From positions 1 to 64,000 of the forward strand of contig NZ_VDFY01000188.1 in the NCBI RefSeq assembly GCF_006228125.1: a DNA stretch of 64,000 nucleotides. The letters are read 5' to 3'. The translations under genes and the position numbers were made by a program. The notes under the pieces are model-generated. The model had not been told where the DNA came from, did not search any database, and was given only the letters and a program-made list of their open reading frames with translations. Below are positions 8,970 through 17,043 of the stretch, one piece after another. Each line of letters opens with the position of its first letter. Position 1 is the first letter of the stretch. The stretch comes from Micromonospora orduensis (GTDB lineage: Bacteria > Actinomycetota > Actinomycetes > Mycobacteriales > Micromonosporaceae).

Positions 8970-9755
8970 TCAGATCCGGCGCAGCACCGCCACGACCCGG
9001 CCCATGATGGTGGCGTCGTCACCGGGGATCGGGTCGAAGGCCGGGTTCTGTGGCATCAGCCAGACGTGCCCGTCGCGGTGTCGGTAGGTCTTGACGGTCG
9101 CCTCGCCGTCGAGCATCGCGGCCACGATCTCACCGGAGTCGGCGGTCGGCTGCTGGCGGACGACCACCCAGTCGCCGTCGCAGATAGCCGCGTCGAGCAT
9201 CGAGTCACCCTTGACCTGGAGCATGAAGACCTCGCCCTCGCCCACCAGCTCGCGGGGGAGCGGGAAGATGTCCTCCACGGCCTGCTCGGCGAGGATCGGC
9301 CCACCGGCGGCGATCCGGCCGAGCATCGGCACGTACGCCGGGGTCGGCCGCTGCGCGCGGGTCAGCTCGTCGTCGATGGCCTCGCTGGGGGCGCGGACGT
9401 CCACCGCGCGCGGCCGGTTGGGGTCGCGGCGCAGGAAGCCCTTCTTCTCCAGCTCCTTGAGCTGGTAGGCGACGCTGGACGGCGACACCAGGCCGACCGC
9501 CTCGCCGATCTCGCGCACGCTCGGCGGGTAGCCGTGCCGCTCCACCCAGGTGCGGATGAACTCCAGGATGCGGCGCTGGCGGGCGGTCAGGTCGACCGTC
9601 GCCGGGTCGGGGAAGGCGCTGACCACCGGGGTTACCGGGCGCACGGCGGGCTGACCCGTCCGGCTGCGCGCGGCGCTGCGGCGTCGGGTGGCCGGGGGGC
9701 CCGCCTCGGTGATGTGCTGCGGCGTCTTCGGCCGGCTGGCCCGGTCCTCGGTCAC
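8970..9755 (-). CDS. lexA: SOS repressor LexA
   Basis: LexA represses DNA-damage genes and cleaves itself when RecA is activated. A GTG start at 9755 follows GGGAGGA at good spacing and gives 261 aa; the longer reading frame upstream is untranslated regulatory DNA. A winged helix-turn-helix ([27 protein letters not shown]) is followed by the S24 peptidase domain. The cleavage bond is A150-G151 in RIAAGGP and the catalytic dyad is S185 (GDSMLD) and K222 (TVKTY). These are 37 residues apart, as in E. coli LexA. The N-terminus has an extra Arg-rich stretch of about 60 residues, as in other actinobacterial LexA proteins. It is divergent from nrdR and probably autoregulated through the boxes upstream. 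Confidence 0.97.
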   Translation of the reverse strand: MTEDRASRPKTPQHITEAGPPATRRRSAARSRTGQPAVRPVTPVVSAFPDPATVDLTARQRRILEFIRTWVERHGYPPSVREIGEAVGLVSPSSVAYQLKELEKKGFLRRDPNRPRAVDVRAPSEAIDDELTRAQRPTPAYVPMLGRIAAGGPILAEQAVEDIFPLPRELVGEGEVFMLQVKGDSMLDAAICDGDWVVVRQQPTADSGEIVAAMLDGEATVKTYRHRDGHVWLMPQNPAFDPIPGDDATIMGRVVAVLRRI

Positions 9756-9852
9756 GTCCGTCCTCCCTGGTCGGCGCTGGGTGCCTCGTCGGCTCGTGGT
9801 GCGTGTGGTGGTGCCACGTTGTTCCTGACCGTATAGGTGAGATCGGTCATTT

Positions 9853-9868
9853 TCAAACATCTGTACGA
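9853..9868. promoter_or_regulatory. Candidate LexA-binding SOS box (lexA-proximal)
   Basis: TCAAAC-ATCT-GTACGA matches 10 of 12 fixed positions of the actinobacterial consensus TCGAAC-N4-GTTCGA. It is about 100 bases upstream of the lexA start, so autorepression of lexA is the natural inference. Confidence 0.55.
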
Positions 9869-9905
9869 CCTCTCGCCGGCGTGTCGGGGTGAAAAACCGC
9901 TCCGG

Positions 9906-9921
9906 TCGTACGGATGTTCTG
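9906..9921. promoter_or_regulatory. Candidate LexA-binding SOS box (central, weak)
   Basis: TCGTAC-GGAT-GTTCTG matches 9 of 12 fixed positions of TCGAAC-N4-GTTCGA. It is weaker than its two neighbours but shares their GTAC-N4-GTT core. Confidence 0.35.
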
Positions 9922-9938
9922 ATAGATGGTACGTCGGC

Positions 9939-9954
9939 TGGTACACGTGTTCGA
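9939..9954. promoter_or_regulatory. Candidate LexA-binding SOS box (distal)
   Basis: TGGTAC-ACGT-GTTCGA matches 10 of 12 fixed positions of the consensus. It lies about 185 bases from lexA and 340 from nrdR. It could take part in cooperative lexA repression or regulate an upstream nrdR promoter. Confidence 0.5.
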
Positions 9955-10089
9955 TCGTCGGCCGTTTTCCGGGTCGGTTCGATCCGGCCGGCCGGTAACC
10001 CGGGCCGGGTGCCGGCGTTGGGTGTTTGCGGCGGAGGGATGGTCTCGGATGACCGGATGGTCCGTGACGCGCCGGACACGCCGGTCAAC

Positions 10090-10118
10090 TTGACCCGGGT
10101 TGCCGAGCGACATACGGT
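10090..10118 (+). promoter_or_regulatory. Candidate promoter for nrdR-nrdJ
   Basis: TTGACC (10090-10095) and TACGGT (10113-10118) are separated by exactly 17 bases, matching an actinobacterial housekeeping promoter. The predicted start near 10125 would give a leader of about 170 nt before nrdR. Confidence 0.5.
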
Positions 10119-10121
10119 CAA

Positions 10122-10137
10122 CCCCTAGATGTAGTAG
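10122..10137. promoter_or_regulatory. Possible NrdR box at the nrdR start point
   Basis: CCCCTAGATGTAGTAG matches about 10 of 16 positions of the published NrdR box pattern ACACWATATATWGTGT, as recalled. It sits directly after the -10 element, where repressor binding would block transcription. A second box at a helical-turn multiple, as usually found in pairs, is not obvious. Confidence 0.35.
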
Positions 10138-10293
10138 TGACACGGGCGTAAGTTGCCTACAGGTTGGGTCCGACTACCGACCGCACTCCCGTAACGTTGA
10201 TCACGGCGGGCGCCATGAGCGCATGGCACCGCCGTGGTGGGTCGTGCCCGGGCGTCCGGTACGACGTGGTTGATCATGATTAGGAGGGGCGCG

Positions 10294-10794
10294 ATGCGGT
10301 GTCCGTACTGCCGGCACGCTGACTCCCGGGTGGTCGACTCGCGGGAGGCCGACGACGGCCAGCTCATCCGACGGCGACGGTCCTGCCCGGAGTGCGGCAA
10401 GCGGTTCACGACCGTCGAGGAGGCGGTCCTCGCTGTGGTCAAGCGCAGCGGGGTGACCGAGCCGTTCAGCCGTACGAAGATCATCGGCGGGGTGCGCAAG
10501 GCGTGCCAGGGCCGGCCGGTGGACGACGACTCACTCGCGCTGCTCGCGCAGCGGGTGGAGGAGACCGTCCGGGCCAAGGGGGCCGCCGAGATCCCCAGCC
10601 ACGAGGTGGGCCTGGCGATCCTGGGCCCACTACGTGACCTGGACGAGATCGCCTACCTGCGGTTCGCCAGCGTGTACCGCTCCTTCGACTCGCTCGCCGA
10701 CTTCGAGCGCGAGATCGAGACGTTGCGGGACGCGGCGCGCGCCCGGGAGCAGGGCCGGGCCGATGCGGTCGAGGCCGCCGGCCGTACCAGCTGA
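10294..10794 (+). CDS. nrdR: Transcriptional repressor NrdR
   Basis: NrdR represses ribonucleotide reductase genes in response to ATP/dATP. The 166-aa protein starts at ATG 10294 after AGGAGG. Its zinc ribbon uses C3, C6, C31 and C34 (MRCPYC ... SCPECGKRF). The ATP-cone follows with [16 protein letters not shown], ending about residue 140. The C-terminal tail is Arg/Ala-rich. It lies 66 bases upstream of nrdJ in the same direction, the standard actinobacterial nrdRJ arrangement. NrdR probably represses its own operon. Confidence 0.97.
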   Translation: MRCPYCRHADSRVVDSREADDGQLIRRRRSCPECGKRFTTVEEAVLAVVKRSGVTEPFSRTKIIGGVRKACQGRPVDDDSLALLAQRVEETVRAKGAAEIPSHEVGLAILGPLRDLDEIAYLRFASVYRSFDSLADFEREIETLRDAARAREQGRADAVEAAGRTS

Positions 10795-10860
10795 GTCTTC
10801 ACAGTTTTCGAGAGATCAGGACGCGCGGTGGGGCACCGCGCAGACGAGGGGGGCGACGGC

Positions 10861-13734
10861 GTGACAACGAGCCGTTCACGGAACAAGGCAGGCGCGGGGC
10901 TGAAGATCGAGCGGGTGTGGACGACGGAGGGGGTCCACCCGTACGACGAGGTCTCCTGGGAGCGCCGGGACGTCGTGATGACGAACTGGCGGGACGGCTC
11001 GATCAACTTCGAGCAGCGTGGGGTGGAGTTCCCGGAGTCGTGGAGCGTCAACGCCGCGAACATCGTGACCACCAAGTACTTCCGGGGCGCGGTGGGGACC
11101 CCGGAGCGGGAGTGGTCGCTCAAGCAGCTGATCGACCGGGTGGTCGGCACCTACCGCACCGCCGGTGAGGAGTACGGCTACTTCGCGAGCCCGGCCGACG
11201 CCGAGGTCTTCGCGCACGAGCTGACCTGGATGCTGCTGCACCAGGTGTTCAGCTTCAACTCGCCGGTCTGGTTCAACGTCGGCACGCCGTCGCCGCAGCA
11301 GGTCAGCGCCTGCTTCATCCTGGCCGTGGACGACTCGATGGACTCGATCCTCGACTGGTACAAGGAGGAGGGGCTGATCTTCAAGGGCGGCTCCGGCTCC
11401 GGCGTCAACCTGTCCCGGATCCGGTCGTCCCGCGAGCTGCTCTCCTCCGGTGGCACCGCCTCCGGCCCGGTCAGCTTCATGCGCGGCGCGGACGCCTCGG
11501 CCGGCACCATCAAGTCCGGCGGCGCGACCCGCCGGGCGGCCAAGATGGTCATCCTCGACGTGGACCACCCGGACATCCAGGAGTTCGTGGTCACGAAGGC
11601 GCGCGAGGAGGACAAGATCCGGGCGCTGCGCGACGCCGGGTTCGACATGGACCTGGGCGGCTCCGACATCGTCAGCGTGCAGTACCAGAACGCCAACAAC
11701 TCGGTCCGGGTCTCCGACGAGTTCATGTCGGCGGTGGAGAACGGCAAGGGCTTCGACCTGCGCGGTCGGCTCGACGGCTCGGTGATCGAGACCGTCGACG
11801 CCAAGAACCTGTTCCGCTCCATCTCGCAGGCCGCCTGGGAGTGCGCCGACCCGGGCCTGCAGTACGACGACACGATCAACGACTGGCACACCTGCCCGGA
11901 GACCGGGCGGATCACCGCGTCGAACCCGTGCTCGGAGTACCTGCACCTGGACAACTCCTCGTGCAACCTGGCCTCACTCAACCTGATGAAGTTCCTCCGC
12001 GCCGACGGTGGCTTCGAGGTGGAGAAGTTCGTCAAGTCCGTCGAGTTCGTCATCACCGCGATGGACATCTCGATCTGCTTCGCCGACTTCCCGACCGAGA
12101 AGATCGGTGAGACGTCGCGGGCTTACCGGCAGCTCGGCATCGGGTACGCCAACCTGGGCGCCCTGCTGATGGCCACCGGCCTGCCGTACGACTCGGAGCA
12201 GGGCCGCTCGGTCGCCGCGGCGATCACCTCGCTGATGACCGGCACCGCCTACCGCCGCTCCGCCGAGCTGGCCGGCGTCGTCGGCCCGTACGACGGCTAC
12301 GCCCGCAACGCCGAGCCGCACAAGCGGGTCATGCGCAAGCATGCCGCCGCGAACGACGAGATCAAGCCGACCAGCCCGGTGGCCACCGCGATCGTCCGCG
12401 AGGCGACGAAGCAGTGGACCCAGGGCAACAAGATCGGCGACCGGAACGGCTGGCGCAACGCGCAGGCGAGCGTCCTCGCGCCGACCGGCACCATCGGCTT
12501 CATGATGGACTGCGACACGACCGGCGTGGAGCCGGACCTGGCGCTTGTCAAGTTCAAGAAGCTGGTCGGCGGCGGCTCGATGCAGATCGTCAACCAGACG
12601 GTGCCGCGCGCCCTGCGCAGCCTCGGCTACCCCGAGGAGCAGGTCGAGGCGATCGTCGAGCACATCGCCGACCACGGTCACGTGGTGGACGCCCCCGGCC
12701 TCAAGCCGGAGCACTACGCGGTGTTCGACTGCGCGATGGGTGAGCGGTCGATCGCTCCGATGGGCCATGTGCGGATGATGGCGGCGATCCAGCCGTTCGT
12801 GTCCGGCGCCATCTCCAAGACGGTCAACATGCCGGAGGCGGCCACCGTCGAGGACGTCGAGAAGATCTACTTCGAGGGCTGGAAGCTCGGCCTCAAGGCC
12901 CTGGCGATCTACCGGGACAACTGCAAGGTCGGCCAGCCGCTCTCGGTGGCGAAGTCCAACAAGGCCACCGAGCCGGCCGCCGTGGAGACCGCGGCCGCCG
13001 CGCCGGCCGCGGTGGAGAAGGTCATCGAGTACCGGCCGGTGCGCAAGCGCCTGCCGAAGAAGCGCCCGTCCGAGACGGTCAGCTTCTCCGTCGGCGGCGC
13101 CGAGGGTTACCTCACCGCGTCGTCCTACCCGGACGACGGCCTCGGCGAGGTCTTCCTCAAGATGTCGAAGCAGGGCTCGACCCTGGCCGGCGTGATGGAC
13201 GCCTTCTCGGTGGCCATCAGCATCGGCCTGCAGTACGGCGTGCCGCTGGAGACGTTCGTCAGCAAGTTCACGAACATGCGCTTCGAGCCGGCCGGCATGA
13301 CCGACGACCCCGACGTGCGCATGGCGGCCTCGGTGATGGACTACATCTTCCGTCGCCTGGCACTGGACTTCCTGCCCTACGAGCGCCGCGCCGAGCTGGG
13401 CATCTTCACCGCCAGCGAGCGGGCCGCCCAGCTGCGGGCCGAGGCCGACGCGGAGGGCGCCGCCGTCACCGGTGCCGAGCTCACCGCGATGGCGTCCTCC
13501 GCGCCGGTGGAGGCCCCGGCCAAGCCGGAGGCCGTCGCGCAGCCGGCGCAGGAGATGGCCGACGTGGCCGCCGCCAAGCCGGCCCCGAGCGTGGGTTCCA
13601 GCACCGAACTGCTGGAGGCCGTGATCGGCAAGGCCGCCGACGCGCCGCTCTGCTTCACCTGCGGTACGAAGATGCGCCCGGCCGGTAGCTGCTACGTCTG
13701 CGAGGGCTGCGGCTCCACCAGCGGCTGCAGCTGA
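10861..13734 (+). CDS. nrdJ: Vitamin B12-dependent (class II) ribonucleotide reductase
   Basis: NrdJ reduces ribonucleotides to deoxyribonucleotides using adenosylcobalamin, independent of oxygen. It has 957 aa, typical of the large actinobacterial class II enzyme. The active-site segment NPCSE is at N355-P-C357-S-E359, and the C-terminus ends in cysteine pairs (CFTCGTKMRPAGSCYVCEGCGSTSGC) that probably recycle the active-site disulphide. A Gly-rich KGGSGSGVNLS loop and DVDHPDIQEF are present. A GTG start at 10861 is chosen; upstream residues are not conserved. I see no B12 riboswitch before it. An Ala/Pro/Glu linker separates the catalytic body from the Cys-rich tail. Confidence 0.97.
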   Translation: MTTSRSRNKAGAGLKIERVWTTEGVHPYDEVSWERRDVVMTNWRDGSINFEQRGVEFPESWSVNAANIVTTKYFRGAVGTPEREWSLKQLIDRVVGTYRTAGEEYGYFASPADAEVFAHELTWMLLHQVFSFNSPVWFNVGTPSPQQVSACFILAVDDSMDSILDWYKEEGLIFKGGSGSGVNLSRIRSSRELLSSGGTASGPVSFMRGADASAGTIKSGGATRRAAKMVILDVDHPDIQEFVVTKAREEDKIRALRDAGFDMDLGGSDIVSVQYQNANNSVRVSDEFMSAVENGKGFDLRGRLDGSVIETVDAKNLFRSISQAAWECADPGLQYDDTINDWHTCPETGRITASNPCSEYLHLDNSSCNLASLNLMKFLRADGGFEVEKFVKSVEFVITAMDISICFADFPTEKIGETSRAYRQLGIGYANLGALLMATGLPYDSEQGRSVAAAITSLMTGTAYRRSAELAGVVGPYDGYARNAEPHKRVMRKHAAANDEIKPTSPVATAIVREATKQWTQGNKIGDRNGWRNAQASVLAPTGTIGFMMDCDTTGVEPDLALVKFKKLVGGGSMQIVNQTVPRALRSLGYPEEQVEAIVEHIADHGHVVDAPGLKPEHYAVFDCAMGERSIAPMGHVRMMAAIQPFVSGAISKTVNMPEAATVEDVEKIYFEGWKLGLKALAIYRDNCKVGQPLSVAKSNKATEPAAVETAAAAPAAVEKVIEYRPVRKRLPKKRPSETVSFSVGGAEGYLTASSYPDDGLGEVFLKMSKQGSTLAGVMDAFSVAISIGLQYGVPLETFVSKFTNMRFEPAGMTDDPDVRMAASVMDYIFRRLALDFLPYERRAELGIFTASERAAQLRAEADAEGAAVTGAELTAMASSAPVEAPAKPEAVAQPAQEMADVAAAKPAPSVGSSTELLEAVIGKAADAPLCFTCGTKMRPAGSCYVCEGCGSTSGCS

Positions 13735-14334
13735 AAATAGGAAGCCATCGTGTCTCCTGCATCTCTTTAACGCTCGGGCCGTGTTGATAAAATCCTGACT
13801 CGGCAACTCAACGAATGCCTCCCACCCCTAATTGGGTGGGAGGCATTCGTTGCCGGCGGTGACACCGTTGCAATCCTGGCCTCGTCGCAACACGGAAGGA
13901 AGGTCGAGTGAGGGTGCTGTCGCAGTAGTGTTGTACAGGTCTGAAACGCGATCAACAATGGGTCCCAATGTGTTGCGAAGGCACTGCGGGTCGAGCTGTG
14001 GGCTGGTGTGCTCGCTCCGAGCAGGCGGGGAGCACGCGGAGAACTGGTGAGCAACCTCGAGGTCTAGTTGTTCATCAATAGCGTGAAACGACGGGCTACT
14101 TTGCCACCGATTGCTTATGGCATTGTCATCGTGCAGCTGGTATGAATTGATTCGAGCGTTGATCCTCAAGATCTTTTCGGGGTTTCGATGTGGTTAGTTG
14201 TACCGGATCTTGGCGTGTCGTTGCTCAGCGAACAAGGCCTTCGCAGGTTCAAGGTTGTCATTCGAGCGCGCAGGAGATCCGACTGGATCGACAGCGACCA
14301 CATGGATCGCACGCGGATTGTCAAGGGGTGATTG
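13735..14334. other. Lower-GC gene-free gap, left edge of accessory island
   Basis: This 600-bp stretch contains the nrdJ terminator and then AT-richer sequence unlike the flanking core genes. Open frames on both strands (for example 13832-14050 plus, 13828-14169 minus) overlap one another and show no family I recognise. The most likely contents are the CBASS promoter and decayed DNA. Confidence 0.5.
13811..13850 (+). terminator. nrdRJ terminator hairpin
   Basis: A perfect 17-bp stem (13811-13827 with 13834-13850) surrounds the loop CTAATT, about 75 bases after the nrdJ stop. Flanking CGGCAA and TTGCCG could extend it with a small bulge. Confidence 0.8.
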
Positions 14335-15225
14335 ATGTCAACTACGTATGCTGAGCGGCAGCAGTGGACGCAGCAGGGCGCGCAGGGCGCGGCTAAGCGC
14401 ACGTACGACGCGGTGAAGCGTGCGATCGACACCGATTCTGTCCTGCGGAACAGTACGGATGTTTTTCTGCAGGGCTCGTACGCGAACCACACGAATACGC
14501 GGGGTGACTCCGATGTCGACGTGGTGGTTATGTCCACGTCGACGTACTTTCCGGTCACGACTCAGTTGACCGCTGCCGAGGCGGCGCGCGAGCAGCGTTC
14601 CGGCATCCCGTCGTCAGAAGGCCCGCACGACCTGCGTAAGCGGGTCGAGCAGGCGCTCGTCGCCCACTTCGGCAGCGACCGGGTGCACCCGAAGAATAAA
14701 TGCCTGCGGGTGGACAGGCGCGACGGCTACGTCGATGCGGACGTGGTGCCGTGCAACCAGGTGCGCCGCTACACGTCGTTCCCGAGCTACGGGTCGCCGT
14801 CGGTACTTGAGGGCATCTCGATCCTGCCTTTGGAAGGCCCTCGGATCGTAAACTACCCCAGGGAGCACTTGAAGAACGGGCAGAGCAAGAACCAGGACTA
14901 TGTGGTTGGTGAGCGCTACAAGCCGACGGTGCGGCAGATCAAGCGGCTTCGACGCAAGGCGGTCGACCTGGGATTGGTCGCGAAGAGCGCGGCGCCTGGA
15001 TACCTCTTAGAGTGTATGACGTACAACGTGCCGAACTCGCTGTTCATCCCCGACGACAGTCAGCGGCTGGTCAATGTGCTTGCATGGCTGCGGGCGAAGA
15101 CAGTGAGCGACCTGCTTACATTCAAATCCTGCGATGAGATTCATTATCTTTTCGTCGACGACCCTGGCGGGCATGATCGGTTTAACGCAGTCCAGGTCAT
15201 CGACCGGCTGTGGGACTTGTTGTAA
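14335..15225 (+). CDS. CBASS CD-NTase (cGAS/DncV-like nucleotidyltransferase)
   Basis: This 296-aa protein is a CD-NTase, the phage-triggered enzyme of CBASS defence that makes cyclic oligonucleotide second messengers. The SMODS nucleotidyltransferase signature is intact: G47-S48 in LQGSYANHT, then D60 and D62 in GDSDVDVVV. A third acidic site is in VDADVVP (D136, or D134). The C-terminal half (VRQIKRLRRKAVDLG, APGYLLECMTYNVPN) matches the helical OAS1-like domain. An ATG at 14335 with AAGGGG upstream is preferred to the adjacent TTG. A cap15-type effector follows 10 bases later and no Cap2/Cap3 genes are present, so this is a short type I operon. Base composition is lower in GC than its neighbours, suggesting transfer. 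The nucleotide product cannot be predicted here. Confidence 0.92.
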   Translation: MSTTYAERQQWTQQGAQGAAKRTYDAVKRAIDTDSVLRNSTDVFLQGSYANHTNTRGDSDVDVVVMSTSTYFPVTTQLTAAEAAREQRSGIPSSEGPHDLRKRVEQALVAHFGSDRVHPKNKCLRVDRRDGYVDADVVPCNQVRRYTSFPSYGSPSVLEGISILPLEGPRIVNYPREHLKNGQSKNQDYVVGERYKPTVRQIKRLRRKAVDLGLVAKSAAPGYLLECMTYNVPNSLFIPDDSQRLVNVLAWLRAKTVSDLLTFKSCDEIHYLFVDDPGGHDRFNAVQVIDRLWDLL

Positions 15226-15235
15226 GGATTCCGTT

Positions 15236-15829
15236 GTGCATGTCTACAGCAGCAGCGATAGTCGTACATCCGCCCTAGGCATGATCGCCGTGTGCGCAGT
15301 GCTGATGGCGATCGGATTGAACGCGGCGTTCCAGGCCCTCAGCATCGGCCCGGCGTGGCTGTTCAGCCCGCCGACGGTCGCTGCGGCGTTTGGATTGCTC
15401 TATCGAGTACTGGACACAGTCGGCTGGCGGTGGTCATGGCTGCACCGCCTCGGCTTAATCCAAGTCCCGGCGGTTGAGGGCGTCTACGAGGGCACCTTAG
15501 TCTCTTCATACCGGATGACGACGATGCCGGTACGCGTCTGCATTGACCAAACGTGGACCAGGATCGCGATCCGCTTCGACGTGCTTGAGCCAATGTCGTC
15601 CTCGTCGTACTCGGTGGCCGCCGGGTTGTCCTCCGACGGCCACCGACGCGCGCGCCTGACGTACACCTACCGCAACCAGACGCGGCCAGGGGTGGCCGAG
15701 TCGGATATGAACGACCACGACGGCACTGCCGAACTTGTCCTCGACCTTGAGACGAGCGCGTTGGTCGGCCGGTACTACAACTTCCGAGGCCGGCAGGGCA
15801 CCTTGACACTGACTCGTACCAGTCCGTGA
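15236..15829 (+). CDS. cap15: CBASS effector Cap15 (two-TM beta-barrel)
   Basis: Cap15 binds the cyclic nucleotide made by its CD-NTase through a beta-barrel domain and disrupts the inner membrane, killing the infected cell. The 197-aa protein has two membrane helices (about residues 12-32 and 45-63, TSALGMIAVCAVLMAIGLNA and TVAAAFGLLYRVL). An all-beta domain follows at about 80-195 with the family pattern: VEGVYEGTLVSSY, IDQTWTRIAIRF, then LTYTYRNQT, a short MNDHDGTAEL strand, and VGRYYNFRGRQGTLTL. It matches the SMODS-associating 2TM beta-strand-rich effector family. The GTG start at 15236 has AAGGA at 15224-15228 overlapping the upstream stop, indicating coupled expression with the CD-NTase. 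Confidence 0.88.
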   Translation: MHVYSSSDSRTSALGMIAVCAVLMAIGLNAAFQALSIGPAWLFSPPTVAAAFGLLYRVLDTVGWRWSWLHRLGLIQVPAVEGVYEGTLVSSYRMTTMPVRVCIDQTWTRIAIRFDVLEPMSSSSYSVAAGLSSDGHRRARLTYTYRNQTRPGVAESDMNDHDGTAELVLDLETSALVGRYYNFRGRQGTLTLTRTSP

Positions 15830-15864
15830 CCCCCGCCATAAACGCCCGCGCAGGCGTACGCCCA

Positions 15865-16050
15865 CTACTCGATTGGCTCGGTGGCTTTGAGGCATGCAAG
15901 GAAGAGCGACCAGCCCTCAGCGGAGAAACCAAGGTTTGGACCTGCGGGATGCTTGCTGTCGCGGATCTCGACGGTTTGGCCAACGAGCCTGGCCTCGACG
16001 CAGGCACCGTTGCTGCCACTACGGGTGCTCTTGCGCCACTGCGAGTCCAC
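15865..16050 (-). CDS. DUF397 domain-containing protein
   Basis: This 61-aa protein starts at GTG 16050 (GGAGA upstream) and reads WRKSTRSGSNGACVEARL, the DUF397 hallmark, followed by VEIRDSKHPAGPNLGFS and a final WSLFLACLK helix. DUF397 proteins are small partners encoded immediately downstream of XRE/DUF5753 regulators in actinobacteria. In Streptomyces such pairs affect development and have been compared to toxin-antitoxin systems. It follows the XRE gene by 10 bases and is convergent with cap15. Confidence 0.9.
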   Translation of the reverse strand: MDSQWRKSTRSGSNGACVEARLVGQTVEIRDSKHPAGPNLGFSAEGWSLFLACLKATEPIE

Positions 16051-16060
16051 CGCACGTCTC

Positions 16061-16912
16061 CTACGCCTCGCGCCTCGCGCCCCGGATCTCCTCGATCATG
16101 GCAGCCGAGTCAGAGGGTGACATGGCCGCGGCGCGCAGACTGTTGAAGACCACCGTACAACGCCTCACGTCTTCGCCTTCCGCGTAGAGGTCGCCCGTGA
16201 GGCCCTCGATGTAGACCACACCAGGTCCGTCCGCGAAGTTCAGGATGTGGAAGCTGGTCAGCATCGAGGCGTACGCACCTTCGCGGAACGGGATCACCTG
16301 GAGGGTGACGTTCCAACGCCTGGTGGCATCGAGTAGCGCGGTGAGTTGATCGGCCATGATGGCCGCCCCGCCGATCTGACGGTGAAGGACTGCCTCGTCG
16401 AGCACCGCGACGAGTCGTAGCTTGCCGGAGGCGATCAGCTCTTGGCGCTGCATCCGGACCGCGACCCGTCGCTCCACCGCCTCTGGCGAGGGCTCGAAAG
16501 CGTCCTCGCTGGTCATCGCTCGCGCGTAGTCGGCGGTCTGGAGCAACCCTGGTACCACCAATGTCTCGAAGTTCTGCACCTCCTCGGCTGCGGACTCCAA
16601 GCCGATGTACTGGCGGTACGACGACGGCAGGTCACCGTACTTGGCCCACCAGCCGCGCTGTTTGCCGGTCTTCGCCATCGACAGGAGCGTGTCGCGTAGC
16701 TCGGCATCGGCGACGCCGTACCGGTCGAGTAGGGCGTTGAGCGCCGGTGCCTTGATACCAACACGCCCGGCCTCGATGCGTCGAAGCGTGCTCGCCGAGA
16801 CCTCGATGACGTCGGCTGCCTGCTCTGCCGTGACGCTGGCCTCTTCGCGGACCCGACGGAGCTGTGCGCCGAGCTGGAAGCGAACGAAAGTCGGACTCTC
16901 CATGGCGGTCAT
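16061..16912 (-). CDS. XRE-family regulator with DUF5753 domain
   Basis: This 283-aa protein has an N-terminal helix-turn-helix (LGAQLRRVREEASVTAEQAADVIEVSASTLRRIE, split here only for description, residues about 12-45). The DUF5753 ligand-like domain fills the rest (YIGLESAAEEVQNFE, VPGLLQTADYARAM, RRVAVRMQRQELI, VIPFREGAY). The ATG at 16912 is chosen because GGGAG lies upstream; a second ATG at 16903 is possible. It forms an operon with the DUF397 gene. The DUF397/DUF5753 pairing is lineage-typical, but targets are unknown. It is divergent from the microprotein operon at 17044, so it may regulate that operon. Confidence 0.9.
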   Translation of the reverse strand: MTAMESPTFVRFQLGAQLRRVREEASVTAEQAADVIEVSASTLRRIEAGRVGIKAPALNALLDRYGVADAELRDTLLSMAKTGKQRGWWAKYGDLPSSYRQYIGLESAAEEVQNFETLVVPGLLQTADYARAMTSEDAFEPSPEAVERRVAVRMQRQELIASGKLRLVAVLDEAVLHRQIGGAAIMADQLTALLDATRRWNVTLQVIPFREGAYASMLTSFHILNFADGPGVVYIEGLTGDLYAEGEDVRRCTVVFNSLRAAAMSPSDSAAMIEEIRGARREA

Positions 16913-16974
16913 TGTGCCGCTAGCTCCCCGGCGCAGTACCACCGAACACGCCCACGCCTTCTGGCTGGTCATCG

Positions 16975-17003
16975 TTGACTATCTAAAAATGCGCACGCAA
17001 AAT
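16975..17003 (+). promoter_or_regulatory. Candidate promoter of the microprotein operon
   Basis: TTGACT (16975-16980) and CAAAAT (16998-17003) are 17 bases apart in an AT-rich pocket between the divergent XRE gene and the microprotein genes. A GGGAGG ribosome binding site follows at 17034. Confidence 0.45.
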
Positions 17004-17043
17004 GGGCGTGCAAGCAAGCCGCGTTGGATCGGCGGGAGGTCCG

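Larger units (their letters stand above)
9756..10293. other. lexA-nrdR intergenic regulatory region
   Basis: This 538-bp gap has no convincing coding sequence. It holds three SOS-box-like palindromes (9853, 9906, 9939), a candidate nrdR promoter (10090-10118) and an NrdR-box-like element (10122). A small open frame at 9889-10128 covers these sites and has no recognisable product. Confidence 0.7.

Noticed and set aside
10795-10860. Possible cobalamin riboswitch before nrdJ
   Set aside because: The nrdR-nrdJ gap is only 66 bases, too short for a B12 riboswitch, and no B12-box-like sequence is present.
13735-13800. tRNA or tmRNA remnant as an attachment site for the island
   Set aside because: No cloverleaf, CCA end or T-loop (GTTCGAATC-like) sequence is present there.
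13828-14169. 113-aa minus-strand frame in the gap before CBASS
   Set aside because: It overlaps the nrdJ terminator, lacks a good start signal and matches no family I recognise.
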